Of a stretch of 64,000 nucleotides of DNA, positions 36,601 through 46,006 are shown in pieces. Within the stretch, counting starts at the first letter, position 1, and each line of letters opens with the position of its first letter. The DNA is from Hyphococcus sp. Lineage in GTDB: Bacteria > Pseudomonadota > Alphaproteobacteria > Caulobacterales > Parvularculaceae. Made by a program: the position numbers and the translations under genes. The stretch spans positions 62,001 through 126,000 of the forward strand of contig JANQON010000017.1 of assembly GCA_028289605.1 (NCBI GenBank), read 5' to 3'. The notes beneath the pieces were generated by a model. The model was not told the DNA's origin, did not search any database, and saw only the letters and a program-made list of their open reading frames with translations.

Positions 36601-36786
36601 CGTAAAAACCGGTCGCCATCGCCAGTGTTTTCAACTATCAGGCGGGAATGCGCTTGAGTTTTCTGGCCCGCGCTTTGCTTGATCGGACCGGAAGCGCCGG
36701 CGCAATAGAGTTAACGTGTTAGATTGCGCAGCGCCGAGTTTGTAGATGACGTTAACCTTTGACGTCTGGGGAGAGGACGCGCCGCA

Positions 36787-38019
36787 ATGACGACGGAGCA
36801 ACACCAGATGAAGCCGGCGCCGTCAGGCGAGCCAACGCCTGCGTCCAGCTTTGGCTCAACCGCGCCGGCGCCGATCGCCAGCGATGACTTTCAGCGCAAT
36901 GTGTGGGCTGTCCTCGGCGTTCCGATTGACGCAGCGACCGTCGACAGCGCCGTCGGCCGGATCGACGCCGCGGTGGCGTCGCGGCGGCCGCTGTCCTTTG
37001 TAACGCCAAACGTGAACTGGCTCGTGCGCGCATGCCGCGAAGATGCGGCGCGCGCGCAGATCGTCGACGCAGATCTCAGCCTGGCCGACGGAGCGCCGCT
37101 GGCCGGTATGGCGCGGTTGCTTGGCGTTCCCATTCGCAGCAGGGTCGCCGGGTCCGATGTGTTCGAGGCGCTGCGCCGGCGTCCGGGTTTCGTCGGACGC
37201 AAAGTGTCGGTGTTTTTTTTCGGCGGGCGCGAGGGCTCGGCTGAGGCGGCGGCGGCGGCGCTGGACGCCGAAGCGTCAGGCATGGTGGCGGCGGGTTGGC
37301 TGAACCCGGGTTTCGGCGATGTGGAGGACATGAGCGCCGCCGAAGTCATCGATAAGATAAATGCAGCGAACGCGGATTTTGTCGTGGTTGCGCTCGGGGC
37401 CGCGAAAGGACAGGCCTGGATTGATCGCAATCGGGACAGGCTGCGCGCGCCAGTCATTGCGCATCTCGGCGCCGTGGTCGATTTTACCTCCGGCATGATT
37501 AAACGGGCTCCCGAGATCGTGCGCAAAGCAGGTCTGGAATGGGCGTGGCGGATCAAGGAAGAGCCGGCGCTTTGGCGGCGCTATGGCGGCGACGGTATTG
37601 CGCTCGCAGTCCTGACCGTCGCCCGGCTGGCGCCGCTCATGGCGGCGATGCGCTTGCAAAAGCCGAAGGGCGCGCCGACCGCTGACGTCGTCGAAAGCCG
37701 GTCCAGGACGCATATTGCGCTGGGCGGCGATCACACGCGCGATAATCTATCGGCGGCCCGCGATGCGTTTCGGCGCGCCGCCGGGGGCCGAACGGACATC
37801 GCAGTCGATTTCGCTGCTGCGGGTCGCATCGACATGGCGTTTCTGGGCTTGTTGTTGATGCTTGAAAAGCATGCCGCACGCGCTGGCCGCCGCCTATTTG
37901 TCATCAACGCGAACCGCGTCCATAACCGCATTCTGGCGGCGAACGGGGTCAACGCGCGGTCAAACGGCCCGGAACGGGATTCTTTCGAGGGAGAGGATCG
38001 TCTGGCGGCGACAGGATGA
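36787..38019 (+). CDS. WecG/TagA/CpsF glycosyltransferase fused to a STAS-like domain
   Basis: 410 residues. The N-terminal Pro/Ala-rich leader is about 45 residues. A GT26 domain (about 48-290) shows FVTPNVNWLVRACREDAARA, LSLADGAPLAGMARLLG and VVVALGAAKGQAWI. After a linker, a STAS-like domain (about 315-390) shows DIAVDFAAAGRIDMAFLGLLLMLEKHAARA-like helix-strand order. GT26 enzymes add a sugar to an undecaprenyl-linked primer. The STAS part may bind a partner or nucleotide and is unusual here. A good ribosome site (GGAGAGGA) precedes the ATG. Confidence 0.87.
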   Translation: MTTEQHQMKPAPSGEPTPASSFGSTAPAPIASDDFQRNVWAVLGVPIDAATVDSAVGRIDAAVASRRPLSFVTPNVNWLVRACREDAARAQIVDADLSLADGAPLAGMARLLGVPIRSRVAGSDVFEALRRRPGFVGRKVSVFFFGGREGSAEAAAAALDAEASGMVAAGWLNPGFGDVEDMSAAEVIDKINAANADFVVVALGAAKGQAWIDRNRDRLRAPVIAHLGAVVDFTSGMIKRAPEIVRKAGLEWAWRIKEEPALWRRYGGDGIALAVLTVARLAPLMAAMRLQKPKGAPTADVVESRSRTHIALGGDHTRDNLSAARDAFRRAAGGRTDIAVDFAAAGRIDMAFLGLLLMLEKHAARAGRRLFVINANRVHNRILAANGVNARSNGPERDSFEGEDRLAATG

Positions 38020-38083
38020 CGCGCAGGGAGCGGGAACCAAACCGCCGATGAATTCAGTAACAATACGATCAGGATCTGTGAAC

Positions 38084-40465
38084 ATGAAGGTTTTCTCCAG
38101 GACATTGTTGGGCGTCGCCGCTGCGGGATTGATGTTGGCGAGTTGCGAGTCGCCGGAACAAAAAGTCGAACGGCTCTACAAAAGCGGGACCGAGTTCCTG
38201 GAAGAAGGCGATCTCGGCCGCGCGAACGTCCAGTTCCAGAATGTTCTGAAAATCAACGATCAGCACGTGCCGACGCTGACCGGATTGGCGACAATCGCGG
38301 AAGAAGCCAAAAACTTCGAGGCCATGTTCGGGATGCTCGAGCGCATTGTCCGCCTGGATCCGGACAATGTCGAAGCGCTCGGCAAGCTCGGCAAGCTTTA
38401 TCTGATCAGCGGCGATGAAACGGCGGCGCTGGACTTCGCCGAAAGAGCGCTGGCGGTCGATGCGGCCGATATTGACGCGCAAACGCTGAAGGCGGCGGTG
38501 CTGCTGCGGGTGGGCGACACCGCGACGGCGACCGCCATGGCCCAGGACGTCCAAAGCGTCATGCCGGAAAACGCCGAGGCGGCCACCATCATTACCACCG
38601 TGCGTGCGATGGACGGCGATATCGACGGCGCGTTGCAGGAACTCGATCGCGTTCTCGGGCTGGATCCCAAGCGCGCAGTGCTCCAATTGCTGCGCATCCG
38701 ATTGCTCGGGCAGCAAGGGAAAGAAGACGAGGTCCTGGACAACTTCGCCGCGCTCACTGAACTTTTCCCCGAAGAGCCGACATATTTTCGCACCTATGCG
38801 TTGGCGTTGATTGAGCGGGAAGACTACGACGCGGCTATCGTCCAGCTCGAGAGAGTGGCGGAGCTGCGCGCCGACGAGCTTGATGCGAAACTCGATGTCA
38901 TTCGTGTCTTGAATGATGCAAAAGGTTCAGCTGCGGCCGAGCAGCGGCTGCGGAATTTCATCGAGGACAACCCTGAAGATTCAGAGTTGCAGCTCGCTCT
39001 CGCTGATTTTCTGTCACAGCAAAACAAGACTGAAGAAGCGCTTGAGCTCCTTTCGGCGCTTTCCCGCAGCGATGACGAAGATGACGCGGCGACGGCGAAG
39101 AACCGGATGGCGACCATCTATCTGCGCAGCGGTCAACGGGAGAAAGCGGACGAAATCGTCACCGAAATTCTGGAAGAAGACGCCGGCAATGTCGGCGCCT
39201 TGTTGCGGCGCGCCCAGTTCAATATCGGCGATGGCGAAATAGACACCGCAATCGCGGACCTTAGAACCGTCCTCAACAACGATCCTGATTCGTATGAAGC
39301 GATGCTATTGATGGCGAGCGCTTTTGAGCAGCAGGGCAACCGGGACGTCGCCCGCGCCGAGCTCGCCAAAGCGTTTGAAGCAAGCAACCAGGACAAGCGC
39401 GTCGGCAATGTCTACGCAAAGTTTTTGTTGGCGGAGAACGAGCTCGATCGCGCCGAAGACGTGTTGCAGCAGTCTCTTGCGCGCCAATCCGACGATATCG
39501 ACAATCTGAAACTGCTCGCCCAGGCGCGACTGCGCAAGCAGGACTGGCGCGGCGCGGAAGAGGTCGCCAACATCCTGTCGAACTTCGGCGCATCGGAGGA
39601 AGAAGCCGCGCTCAGCATCCGTTCGATCGCGCTGTCCGGGATGGAGGAGTTTGACCAGGTCATCGATCTGCTTTCGGCGCAGAAGGACCAAGAACCGCTC
39701 GCAACGTCGCCCCTTGCCGTGCTGGTGCAGGCTTATGTCGCTGAACAGCGGTTCGAAGAAGCCAAAACGACCCTGGGCAGCGTGCTTGACGCCAATCCGG
39801 ATAACTACGCGGCGCGTCTGTTGATGGCGCAGGTTGTCGGCGCCGAGGGCGGTCAGGCTGAACTCGAGCAAATCCTTCGCGATGCGATCGCGGCATCGCC
39901 GGCCAGGCCCGAGGCCTATATTCAACTCTATCGGATCTACGCTGTGGGCGGCGACTCCGACCGAGCGGACGCGATCATCGAGCAAGCGCTCGCAAACGCG
40001 CCGGAGAGCAATGCGCTAAAGATCTATAAAGCCGACACGTTGTTGTCACGGGGCGATCGGGAAGGCGCGCTCGCGCTTTACGATGACCTCATTGAGGTCA
40101 TGCCGAACAACAAAATCGTGGTGAACAATTTCATCAGTCTGTCGAGTCTGCTGAGGCCGGATCCGGAAAGCGCGCAACAGGCCCTGCAACATGTCGATAA
40201 AATCGCCGATGAACAAAATCCGTTCTTTCAGGACACGGTCGGCTGGGCGTATTACCGGGCCGGGAACTATCTGCGTGCGGTGGAATTTCTGACCAGAGCC
40301 GCCGACGGCGCGCCGCAAAACGCGGAAATCCTGTATCACCTCGGCGCTGCGAAACTTGCGGCGGGTGAGGAGAGCGCAGGCATGGAGATACTGCAACGCG
40401 CGATCGCGGAGGGCGGAGAAGACTTTGAATTTGCGTCTGAGGTGCAATCGCTCCTTAACCAATAG
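38084..40465 (+). CDS. prsT: PrsT-type TPR-repeat lipoprotein of the exopolysaccharide system
   Basis: 793 residues from the ATG at 38084; an ATG at 38048 would add 12. The lipobox GLMLASCESPEQ gives the lipidated Cys at about residue 21. After it come many TPR units (from YKSGTEFLEEGDLGRANVQFQNVLKI, listed in parts) up to the end. Acidic repeats with leucine pattern continue to about residue 790. The family is tied to exosortase/PEP-CTERM exopolysaccharide loci, where it is thought to help assembly or export. It starts 64 nt after the GT26-STAS gene and ends 45 nt before the ATPase gene. Confidence 0.85.
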   Translation: MKVFSRTLLGVAAAGLMLASCESPEQKVERLYKSGTEFLEEGDLGRANVQFQNVLKINDQHVPTLTGLATIAEEAKNFEAMFGMLERIVRLDPDNVEALGKLGKLYLISGDETAALDFAERALAVDAADIDAQTLKAAVLLRVGDTATATAMAQDVQSVMPENAEAATIITTVRAMDGDIDGALQELDRVLGLDPKRAVLQLLRIRLLGQQGKEDEVLDNFAALTELFPEEPTYFRTYALALIEREDYDAAIVQLERVAELRADELDAKLDVIRVLNDAKGSAAAEQRLRNFIEDNPEDSELQLALADFLSQQNKTEEALELLSALSRSDDEDDAATAKNRMATIYLRSGQREKADEIVTEILEEDAGNVGALLRRAQFNIGDGEIDTAIADLRTVLNNDPDSYEAMLLMASAFEQQGNRDVARAELAKAFEASNQDKRVGNVYAKFLLAENELDRAEDVLQQSLARQSDDIDNLKLLAQARLRKQDWRGAEEVANILSNFGASEEEAALSIRSIALSGMEEFDQVIDLLSAQKDQEPLATSPLAVLVQAYVAEQRFEEAKTTLGSVLDANPDNYAARLLMAQVVGAEGGQAELEQILRDAIAASPARPEAYIQLYRIYAVGGDSDRADAIIEQALANAPESNALKIYKADTLLSRGDREGALALYDDLIEVMPNNKIVVNNFISLSSLLRPDPESAQQALQHVDKIADEQNPFFQDTVGWAYYRAGNYLRAVEFLTRAADGAPQNAEILYHLGAAKLAAGEESAGMEILQRAIAEGGEDFEFASEVQSLLNQ

Positions 40466-40510
40466 GCGTCATCGCGGGCGTTAACAGCAGAAAGACCCCC
40501 GGGCGAGCCC

Positions 40511-42646
40511 ATGTACGAGCAATTCTTCGGCCTCACCGAGAAACCCTTTTCGATACAGCCGGACCCCTCTTTTCTATATTGGGGCCGAACGCATCGTTTG
40601 GCCTATGCAATGCTTGAATACGGCGTCCTCAACCACGCCGGCATTTCGGTCATCACCGGCGAGGTCGGCTGCGGAAAGACAACGCTGATCCATCGATTGC
40701 TCGATCAACTGTCGCAGACCCACACCGTCGCTTTGCTGTCCAACATCCAGGAAGGTCGCGGCGATCTTCTAAGCTGGGTGTTGATGGGATTCGGTCAGTC
40801 CTTTGCGGGGAAGTCTCATGTAGAGTTGTTCGCGGAGCTGCAGAGCTTTTTTATCTCTGAGTACGCGAAAAACCGGCGCGTCGTGCTGGTCATCGATGAG
40901 GCGCAGAACCTGTCGGCGGACATGCTGGAAGAACTGCGCATGCTGTCGAACATTAATGCGGGCAAGGACCAGTTGCTGCAGCTGATTCTCGTGGGACAGC
41001 CTCAGCTCAAGGGCCTTCTGAACAAGCCGGAGTTATTGCAGCTGGCCCAGCGCATCGGCGCCGACTTTCATTTAACGCCGCTCAACAAAGAAGAAGTTCA
41101 CGCTTATATCGAAACCCGCCTCGCCATCGCCGGATGTCGCAGACGCATTTTCACCGATCGCGCCATGGACTTCATTTCCGAGCAGTCAAAAGGCGTGCCG
41201 CGTGTGATCAACATCATCGCGGACACGGCGTTGGTATATGCTTTTTCGGCGGAAGAGCTCGTCGTCGGGGTTGAAACCATTCGCAATGTTGTCCGCGACA
41301 AGATGGAGTTCGGCGTATTCGGGATCGCGTCGGACGATATGGCGGCCGCGCCTCTAAAGCCTGAAGAAGACACCGGAATGGACGCCTTCGCCGACGTGTC
41401 CGGGACGGATAAAAACGAAGACAGCCCGAAAGATCCGTATGCGGCGCGCCTTGACGAAAGCGTCAGTGAAACGGCGCCGCGACCGGCGCCCAAAAAACCT
41501 GCGCCGGCGAAGAAAAGCCAAGCCGACTCTGAGCCGCAGACTGAGCTCAGCGTCGCCGTGCGTGCTGATCGTGATGACAAAAAGGCGCCGCGGGCGAAGG
41601 ATACAGGCGTCGACCAGGAACAGTCGGAAGCGGGTGAGCGACGTCGCCAGGACATGGAAGCGTCCGCCCTCACGGGGGTAATTGTAACAGCGGAGACGCG
41701 CGGCGTATCGCCGGAAGCAGCCATTCGGTCTGCCGGAGACGGTCGCGCCATCGTTTTCGTGTGCGATCCCGCCAATACAGAGGCGCGCGACATTGCGACA
41801 AGGTCGGGCGCCATCATCGCAGAATGCGCGCAGTCAGGCGGCTCAACGCCTGGCCGACTGCGCAACGCCGGATATCGGCAACTCAAGAAAATTGCCCAGC
41901 ATATTGAGTATGTGCAGTTTCTCGACGCAGGCAATGCGCTCGGACCGGACTGGATACCGGCGGCGGAAAAGTTCATGGCGCGCCGGCCCGAAGTCTCGAT
42001 GATAGAAGGGCGGGCGACCCGTCAGCACACATTGTCGAAAGAGCGCGATGCGGGCTCCGGCGGCGGCGGGGAAGCTGAGGTCTTGGACGGCGAGGACGCC
42101 TTCGTGCGCGCAGAGGCTTTTGAGCAGGCGGGCGGGTTTCGCGGCGATTTGCCGGTTAAGGAAATGGCGGACTTAAGCGTCCGACTGCGCAAGCGCGGCG
42201 GTCGTGTTTGGCTGCTGCCTGCGGTCATGACCCTGGCGCGGCCGCGCCCGCGGTCGTTCGGCGGATGGTGGCGCGCGAAAATGCGGGAGGGATATGGGAA
42301 CGCTTTCGCCGCAGCGCTCCACGGCGCCCCGCCCGAACGTCTTGGCGTCAGTCAGACGTTTCTGGCGGTCGGCCTCGGTTTTCTGTTTCCTTTTGTCATC
42401 ATCGGGCTCGCGCTCGCACTGTTCGCCCTTGCCCCGGCGCTTTATCCTCAGGCAAACCCAATCGCGCCCTCGCTCGGCGTTCTCGCCATAGGAGTCCTCA
42501 TTTACAGTCTTATGGTGTTGGCCTCGCTTGCGGCCGGCAAAAGCGAATCCGGCGGATTGGCCGGCGCCATGGGGCGGGTATTCCAGGCGACGCCGGCGTT
42601 TATCGGCGCATGCCGTTTCTGGCTCGGCAAGAGGACCTATCGTTGA
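40511..42646 (+). CDS. ExeA-like AAA ATPase fused to a glycosyltransferase-2-like membrane domain
   Basis: 711 residues. The N-terminal ATPase (about 1-270) starts MYEQFFGLTEKPFSI, with GEVGCGKTT (Walker A, 50-58), VLVIDEAQNL (Walker B) and QLAQRIGADFHL; it matches XrtA-associated ATPases. An acidic, Pro/Lys-rich linker (about 280-400) follows. The C-terminal part (about 410-600) has a GT2-like core without a clear DxD (FLDAGNALGPDW instead) and a WW-type GGWWRAKMREGYG segment. Three hydrophobic helices end it (about 625-700). The fusion is unusual. The GT4 gene follows. Confidence 0.85.
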   Translation: MYEQFFGLTEKPFSIQPDPSFLYWGRTHRLAYAMLEYGVLNHAGISVITGEVGCGKTTLIHRLLDQLSQTHTVALLSNIQEGRGDLLSWVLMGFGQSFAGKSHVELFAELQSFFISEYAKNRRVVLVIDEAQNLSADMLEELRMLSNINAGKDQLLQLILVGQPQLKGLLNKPELLQLAQRIGADFHLTPLNKEEVHAYIETRLAIAGCRRRIFTDRAMDFISEQSKGVPRVINIIADTALVYAFSAEELVVGVETIRNVVRDKMEFGVFGIASDDMAAAPLKPEEDTGMDAFADVSGTDKNEDSPKDPYAARLDESVSETAPRPAPKKPAPAKKSQADSEPQTELSVAVRADRDDKKAPRAKDTGVDQEQSEAGERRRQDMEASALTGVIVTAETRGVSPEAAIRSAGDGRAIVFVCDPANTEARDIATRSGAIIAECAQSGGSTPGRLRNAGYRQLKKIAQHIEYVQFLDAGNALGPDWIPAAEKFMARRPEVSMIEGRATRQHTLSKERDAGSGGGGEAEVLDGEDAFVRAEAFEQAGGFRGDLPVKEMADLSVRLRKRGGRVWLLPAVMTLARPRPRSFGGWWRAKMREGYGNAFAAALHGAPPERLGVSQTFLAVGLGFLFPFVIIGLALALFALAPALYPQANPIAPSLGVLAIGVLIYSLMVLASLAAGKSESGGLAGAMGRVFQATPAFIGACRFWLGKRTYR

Positions 42647-42683
42647 GCGCGCGTTTCCGCCGCGGCAGGTCGTGAGCACAACC

Positions 42684-43898
42684 ATGAAGATCGCCTATTT
42701 CGTCAACCAGTATCCTGGAATCTCGCACAGTTTTATCCGGCGCGAGATCCAGGCGCTTGAACGGCGCGGCGTTGACGTCGAACGGTTCGCTATCAGACCC
42801 GCGGCGGATCCGGTTTTCTCAGACGAGGACACGGCGGAAGCGGCGAAGACCCGACACATCGTTACTGCGTCTAAGTCGACGCTTTTCTTATCGATTTGCC
42901 GAACGCTGTCGCGTCGTCCGCTCGGGGCGTTGCGCGCTTTCGCGGATGCGATGAAACACGGGCGTTGCTCTGAGGCCGGACTGTTTCGCCACCTGCTTTA
43001 TTTCGGCGAAGCGCTCGTGCTGGCCGACTGGATGGCGAATGCGAGCACGTCGCACGTCCATGCGCATTTCGGCACCAATGCGGCCATGATTGCGATGTTG
43101 GCGACACGGCTTGGCGACGTGTCTTACAGCGTCACCGTGCATGGTCCGGAAGAGTTTGAAAAACCCGCTGCAATCGCTTTGCGTGAAAAAGTGGAGCGCG
43201 CAGCGTTTGTAATCGCGATCTCGCAATACGGCGCTGCACAGCTCAAGAAGCTGACGGCGCCCGCAGCGTGGGCGAAAATCAAGATCGTTCATTGCGGCGT
43301 TGAAAAGGATTTTTTTGAAGTTGATGCGGTTGCGCCGCCAAAAGATGCGCGTTTTGTTTGCGTCGGCCGTCTTTGTGCGGAGAAAGGTCAGATTGATCTC
43401 ATTCACGCGGTGAAAAAAGTGCGCGCGCGCATTCCCGGCATCAGTCTCTCGCTCATTGGAGACGGACCGATGCGCCCGGCGATAGAGGCGGCGATCGAAG
43501 AGAGCGGCCTCGGCAGCGCCGTTTCCGTGGACGGATGGAAGTCGCCGACTGACGTCAGAGCCGCTATTCTGGGCGCACGCGCGTTTGTGTTGCCGAGTTA
43601 CGCTGAAGGACTTCCGGTTTCGATCATGGAGGCCCTGTCTTTGCGCCGACCGGTGATCTCAACCTATATCGCCGGCATCCCGGAGCTCATCGCGAATGGC
43701 GGTTGCGGGTGGCTCACGCCCGCCGGCGACGTGGAGGCGATCGCCGCGGCGATGGAGGCCGCGGCGCGCGCTGATGACGCCGCTTTGACGGCCATGGCGG
43801 AAGAGGGCTTTCGCCGCGTGACCGCTCGTCACGATATCGACCGAGAGGTTGCTAAGCTCGCAAGGCATTTTGAAGATGCGGTGGAGACCCGCGCGTGA
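42684..43898 (+). CDS. GT4-family glycosyltransferase
   Basis: 404 residues from the ATG at 42684; a GTG at 42672 is also possible. The N-terminal domain has FVNQYPGISHSFIRREIQAL, typical of GT4 enzymes of exopolysaccharide loci. The donor domain has VCVGRLCAEKGQIDLIHAVKK, SLIGDGPMRPAIE and the E(x7)E nucleotide-sugar motif in FVLPSYAEGLPVSIMEAL. It retains sugar configuration and acts in the cytosol. It overlaps the next glycosyltransferase gene by 4 nt (GTGA). Confidence 0.93.
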   Translation: MKIAYFVNQYPGISHSFIRREIQALERRGVDVERFAIRPAADPVFSDEDTAEAAKTRHIVTASKSTLFLSICRTLSRRPLGALRAFADAMKHGRCSEAGLFRHLLYFGEALVLADWMANASTSHVHAHFGTNAAMIAMLATRLGDVSYSVTVHGPEEFEKPAAIALREKVERAAFVIAISQYGAAQLKKLTAPAAWAKIKIVHCGVEKDFFEVDAVAPPKDARFVCVGRLCAEKGQIDLIHAVKKVRARIPGISLSLIGDGPMRPAIEAAIEESGLGSAVSVDGWKSPTDVRAAILGARAFVLPSYAEGLPVSIMEALSLRRPVISTYIAGIPELIANGGCGWLTPAGDVEAIAAAMEAAARADDAALTAMAEEGFRRVTARHDIDREVAKLARHFEDAVETRA

Positions 43899-45112
43899 TC
43901 GCGCTCATCAACATGGCCGCCTGGATCGTCGCCCTGATCGCGCTGATCCCGTCTGCTGTCTTGCTGGCGGAAATGCTGGCCTCTTTCAGGCGACCGAAGC
44001 CGCTTGCGCGTTCGGATGCGCCGCCTCCGACGGCGGTCATCGCGCCTGCGCATAATGAAAGCCGCCATATTGCGCCAACCCTCGCGGACCTGAAAGCGGC
44101 CGCATGGCCGCAAATGCGGATCATCGTGGTCGCCGATAACTGCGACGATGACACCGCCGACGTCGCCGCTGCGTCCGGAGTCGAAGTGGTCGAGCGCCGC
44201 GACCCCGCCCGCCGCGGCAAGGGATATGCGCTCCAATTCGCCATTGACCATTTGCGCCGCGACCCGCCGGACATTGTCGTCTTTGTCGATGCGGACACAA
44301 GGTTTGACGACCAGGCGATCGACCGCCTTGTCCGCGCCGCCGCCGCCGCCGACCGGCCCGTGCAGGCCATCTACGAAATGGAGGCGGGCGACGATCCGGG
44401 TCCGAGCATCCGGATCGCCCAATTTGCGTGGCGCATGATCAATATCGCCCGCATGCAAGGGCTGAGCGCGCTGGCAGGCGTCACGCGCTTTACCGGGGTC
44501 GGCCTCGCCGCCCCTTGGAGCGCGCTGTCGGATTTTCAATTTGGGAGCGGCGCCATCACCGAAGACCATGCGCTTACATTTGCGCTCGCTTCGCGCAGGC
44601 GGGCGCCGCTGCTGGATCCCTCTGTTCGCGTGTTCAGCCGGTTTCCGGACGCCGGCGACGCCATGGTCTCGCAACGGTCTCGCTGGGAACGCGGCTCTCT
44701 CGGGGTGTTGCGCCAATATGGACTTCGCGGCGTCGTGAAAGGCGCTTTGTCCGGCAACCGGGAGCTGCTCGCGATTTCTCTGGACGCGCTGATTCCGCCG
44801 CTTGTGTTGTTCGCCTGCGTCATTCTGGCCGCGCTGATGTTTTGCGGCGTTACGGCGATTATCGGATCCGGCGGCCCTTTGGTTGCGGCGGGACTCGCTG
44901 CGCTCGCCTTTCTCATTTCGATAGTGATCGGATGGCGCAGATGCGGCCGCGACATTTTGCCGGCGGCGGTTATTCCCGCGCTTTTTCCCTTTCTCTGGGA
45001 TAAATTGAAAATTTACGGCCGTCGCGGAAGAGAAACCACTCGGACCTGGTCGCGAACGGAGCGTTCTCAGAACCGCGAGCGCGCGACTGGGCCGGACAGA
45101 CCTGAGGAATGA
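43895..45112 (+). CDS. Membrane-bound GT2 glycosyltransferase
   Basis: 405 residues, GTG start overlapping the previous stop. One N-terminal membrane helix (about 5-25), then the GT2 domain: PPTAVIAPAHNESRHIAPTL, VVADNCDDDTADVA, DIVVFVDADTRF (DxD) and RFTGVGLAAPW. The QxxRW-like motif is present as QRSRWERGSLG. Two or three helices follow (about 300-345), as in synthases that elongate a chain across the membrane. The strongly basic tail is polar. A 2OG oxygenase gene follows after 16 nt. Confidence 0.92.
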   Translation: MIALINMAAWIVALIALIPSAVLLAEMLASFRRPKPLARSDAPPPTAVIAPAHNESRHIAPTLADLKAAAWPQMRIIVVADNCDDDTADVAAASGVEVVERRDPARRGKGYALQFAIDHLRRDPPDIVVFVDADTRFDDQAIDRLVRAAAAADRPVQAIYEMEAGDDPGPSIRIAQFAWRMINIARMQGLSALAGVTRFTGVGLAAPWSALSDFQFGSGAITEDHALTFALASRRRAPLLDPSVRVFSRFPDAGDAMVSQRSRWERGSLGVLRQYGLRGVVKGALSGNRELLAISLDALIPPLVLFACVILAALMFCGVTAIIGSGGPLVAAGLAALAFLISIVIGWRRCGRDILPAAVIPALFPFLWDKLKIYGRRGRETTRTWSRTERSQNRERATGPDRPEE

Positions 45113-45128
45113 TCAGTAGGCGGATTCT

Positions 45129-45956
45129 ATGGCTTATATCAATGTTCTAAACCCGGACTTCGGTCACTTTGACGCCGCTGCGATGAAAGATAAGGGTGCC
45201 GAGCTGCGCGAACAGTATCAAAGCGCCGAGCCATTTCCACATATTGTCATCGATGATTTTTGCTCGCCGGAGATGCTTGAGCGCTGCCTTGAGTATTTTC
45301 CGGCCGCTCCCGATCCCGACAGTCGGTCTTATGAGCGCCATCAGGAGCGCTACAAAACCAGCTACAACCCTGATCATTTGCCTGATCAGCTGCGTTCCTT
45401 TTTTTATTCGATGAATTCGCGGCCCTTTATCGTTTTTTTGGAAAACTTAACAGGCATTAAAGGGCTCATTCCCGACCCGTTTTTCCTTGGCGGCGGTTTT
45501 CATCAAACGAGCCAGGGCGGCCATTTAGACGTGCATGCTGACTTTAACTTTCACAAACCGCTCGGAATCGAGCGTCGGCTCAACCTGTTGATCTACCTCA
45601 ATCACGGTTGGAAAGAAGAGTTCGGCGGCGCGCTTGAACTCTGGGACCCCGACATGACCCAGTGTATTGAGAAAGTTGCGCCGGTTTTTAATCGCTGCGT
45701 CGTGTTCTCGACAAGCGGCGCCAGCAATCACGGACATCCGGCGCCGGTAAATCACCCCGATGGAAATCCGAGACGGTCGATCGCGTTATATTACTATACG
45801 GCAACCTGGGATCCGAGCTCGGTCAAGCGCACAACCCAATTCAGACGTCGCCCGCAATCCGAAGACGTCACCGACTGGCGCATTAAATTTGAGCAGACTG
45901 CGGAAGATTTTCTGCCGCCAGTCATATGGCGGAAGATCCAACGCTTTGTGCGGTAA
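45129..45956 (+). CDS. 2-oxoglutarate/Fe(II) dioxygenase (prolyl-4-hydroxylase-like)
   Basis: 275 residues. The iron ligands are HLDVHADFN (His 136, Asp 138) and a distal His in SNHGHPAPV (about 203), with a 2OG-binding Arg in NPRRSIALYYY. The N-terminal half has the FPHIVIDDFCSPEMLERCLEYFP segment common to this group. Related enzymes hydroxylate proteins or sugars; in polysaccharide loci they may modify a sugar or a surface protein. It is the last of the plus-strand set, 16 nt after the GT2 gene. Confidence 0.88.
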   Translation: MAYINVLNPDFGHFDAAAMKDKGAELREQYQSAEPFPHIVIDDFCSPEMLERCLEYFPAAPDPDSRSYERHQERYKTSYNPDHLPDQLRSFFYSMNSRPFIVFLENLTGIKGLIPDPFFLGGGFHQTSQGGHLDVHADFNFHKPLGIERRLNLLIYLNHGWKEEFGGALELWDPDMTQCIEKVAPVFNRCVVFSTSGASNHGHPAPVNHPDGNPRRSIALYYYTATWDPSSVKRTTQFRRRPQSEDVTDWRIKFEQTAEDFLPPVIWRKIQRFVR

Positions 45957-45991
45957 GGTAAATTCCGTTTGGTTGAATTCTATTGGCTAGT

Positions 45992-46006
45992 TTAACAAGC
46001 AGTTAA
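45992..46006. promoter_or_regulatory. Candidate CtrA-type box (TTAA-N7-TTAA)
   Basis: TTAACAAGCAGTTAA matches the TTAA-N7-TTAA core bound by the cell-cycle regulator CtrA in alphaproteobacteria. It lies in the AT-rich gap before the G8-domain gene. A single match by eye; chance occurrence is possible. Confidence 0.4.

Larger units (their letters stand above)
36265..36786. other. Long non-coding gap with several palindromes between divergent exopolysaccharide genes
   Basis: This 522-nt stretch holds no supported gene. It contains three perfect inverted repeats listed separately, a stretch of ordinary GC-rich sequence, and two promoter regions pointing away from each other. It may hold a small RNA or control sites for the two polysaccharide operons. 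Confidence 0.5.

Noticed and set aside
36265-36786. A protein-coding gene in the long divergent gap
   Set aside because: Short frames here have no start signal, no domain and mixed composition, so the gap is treated as non-coding.
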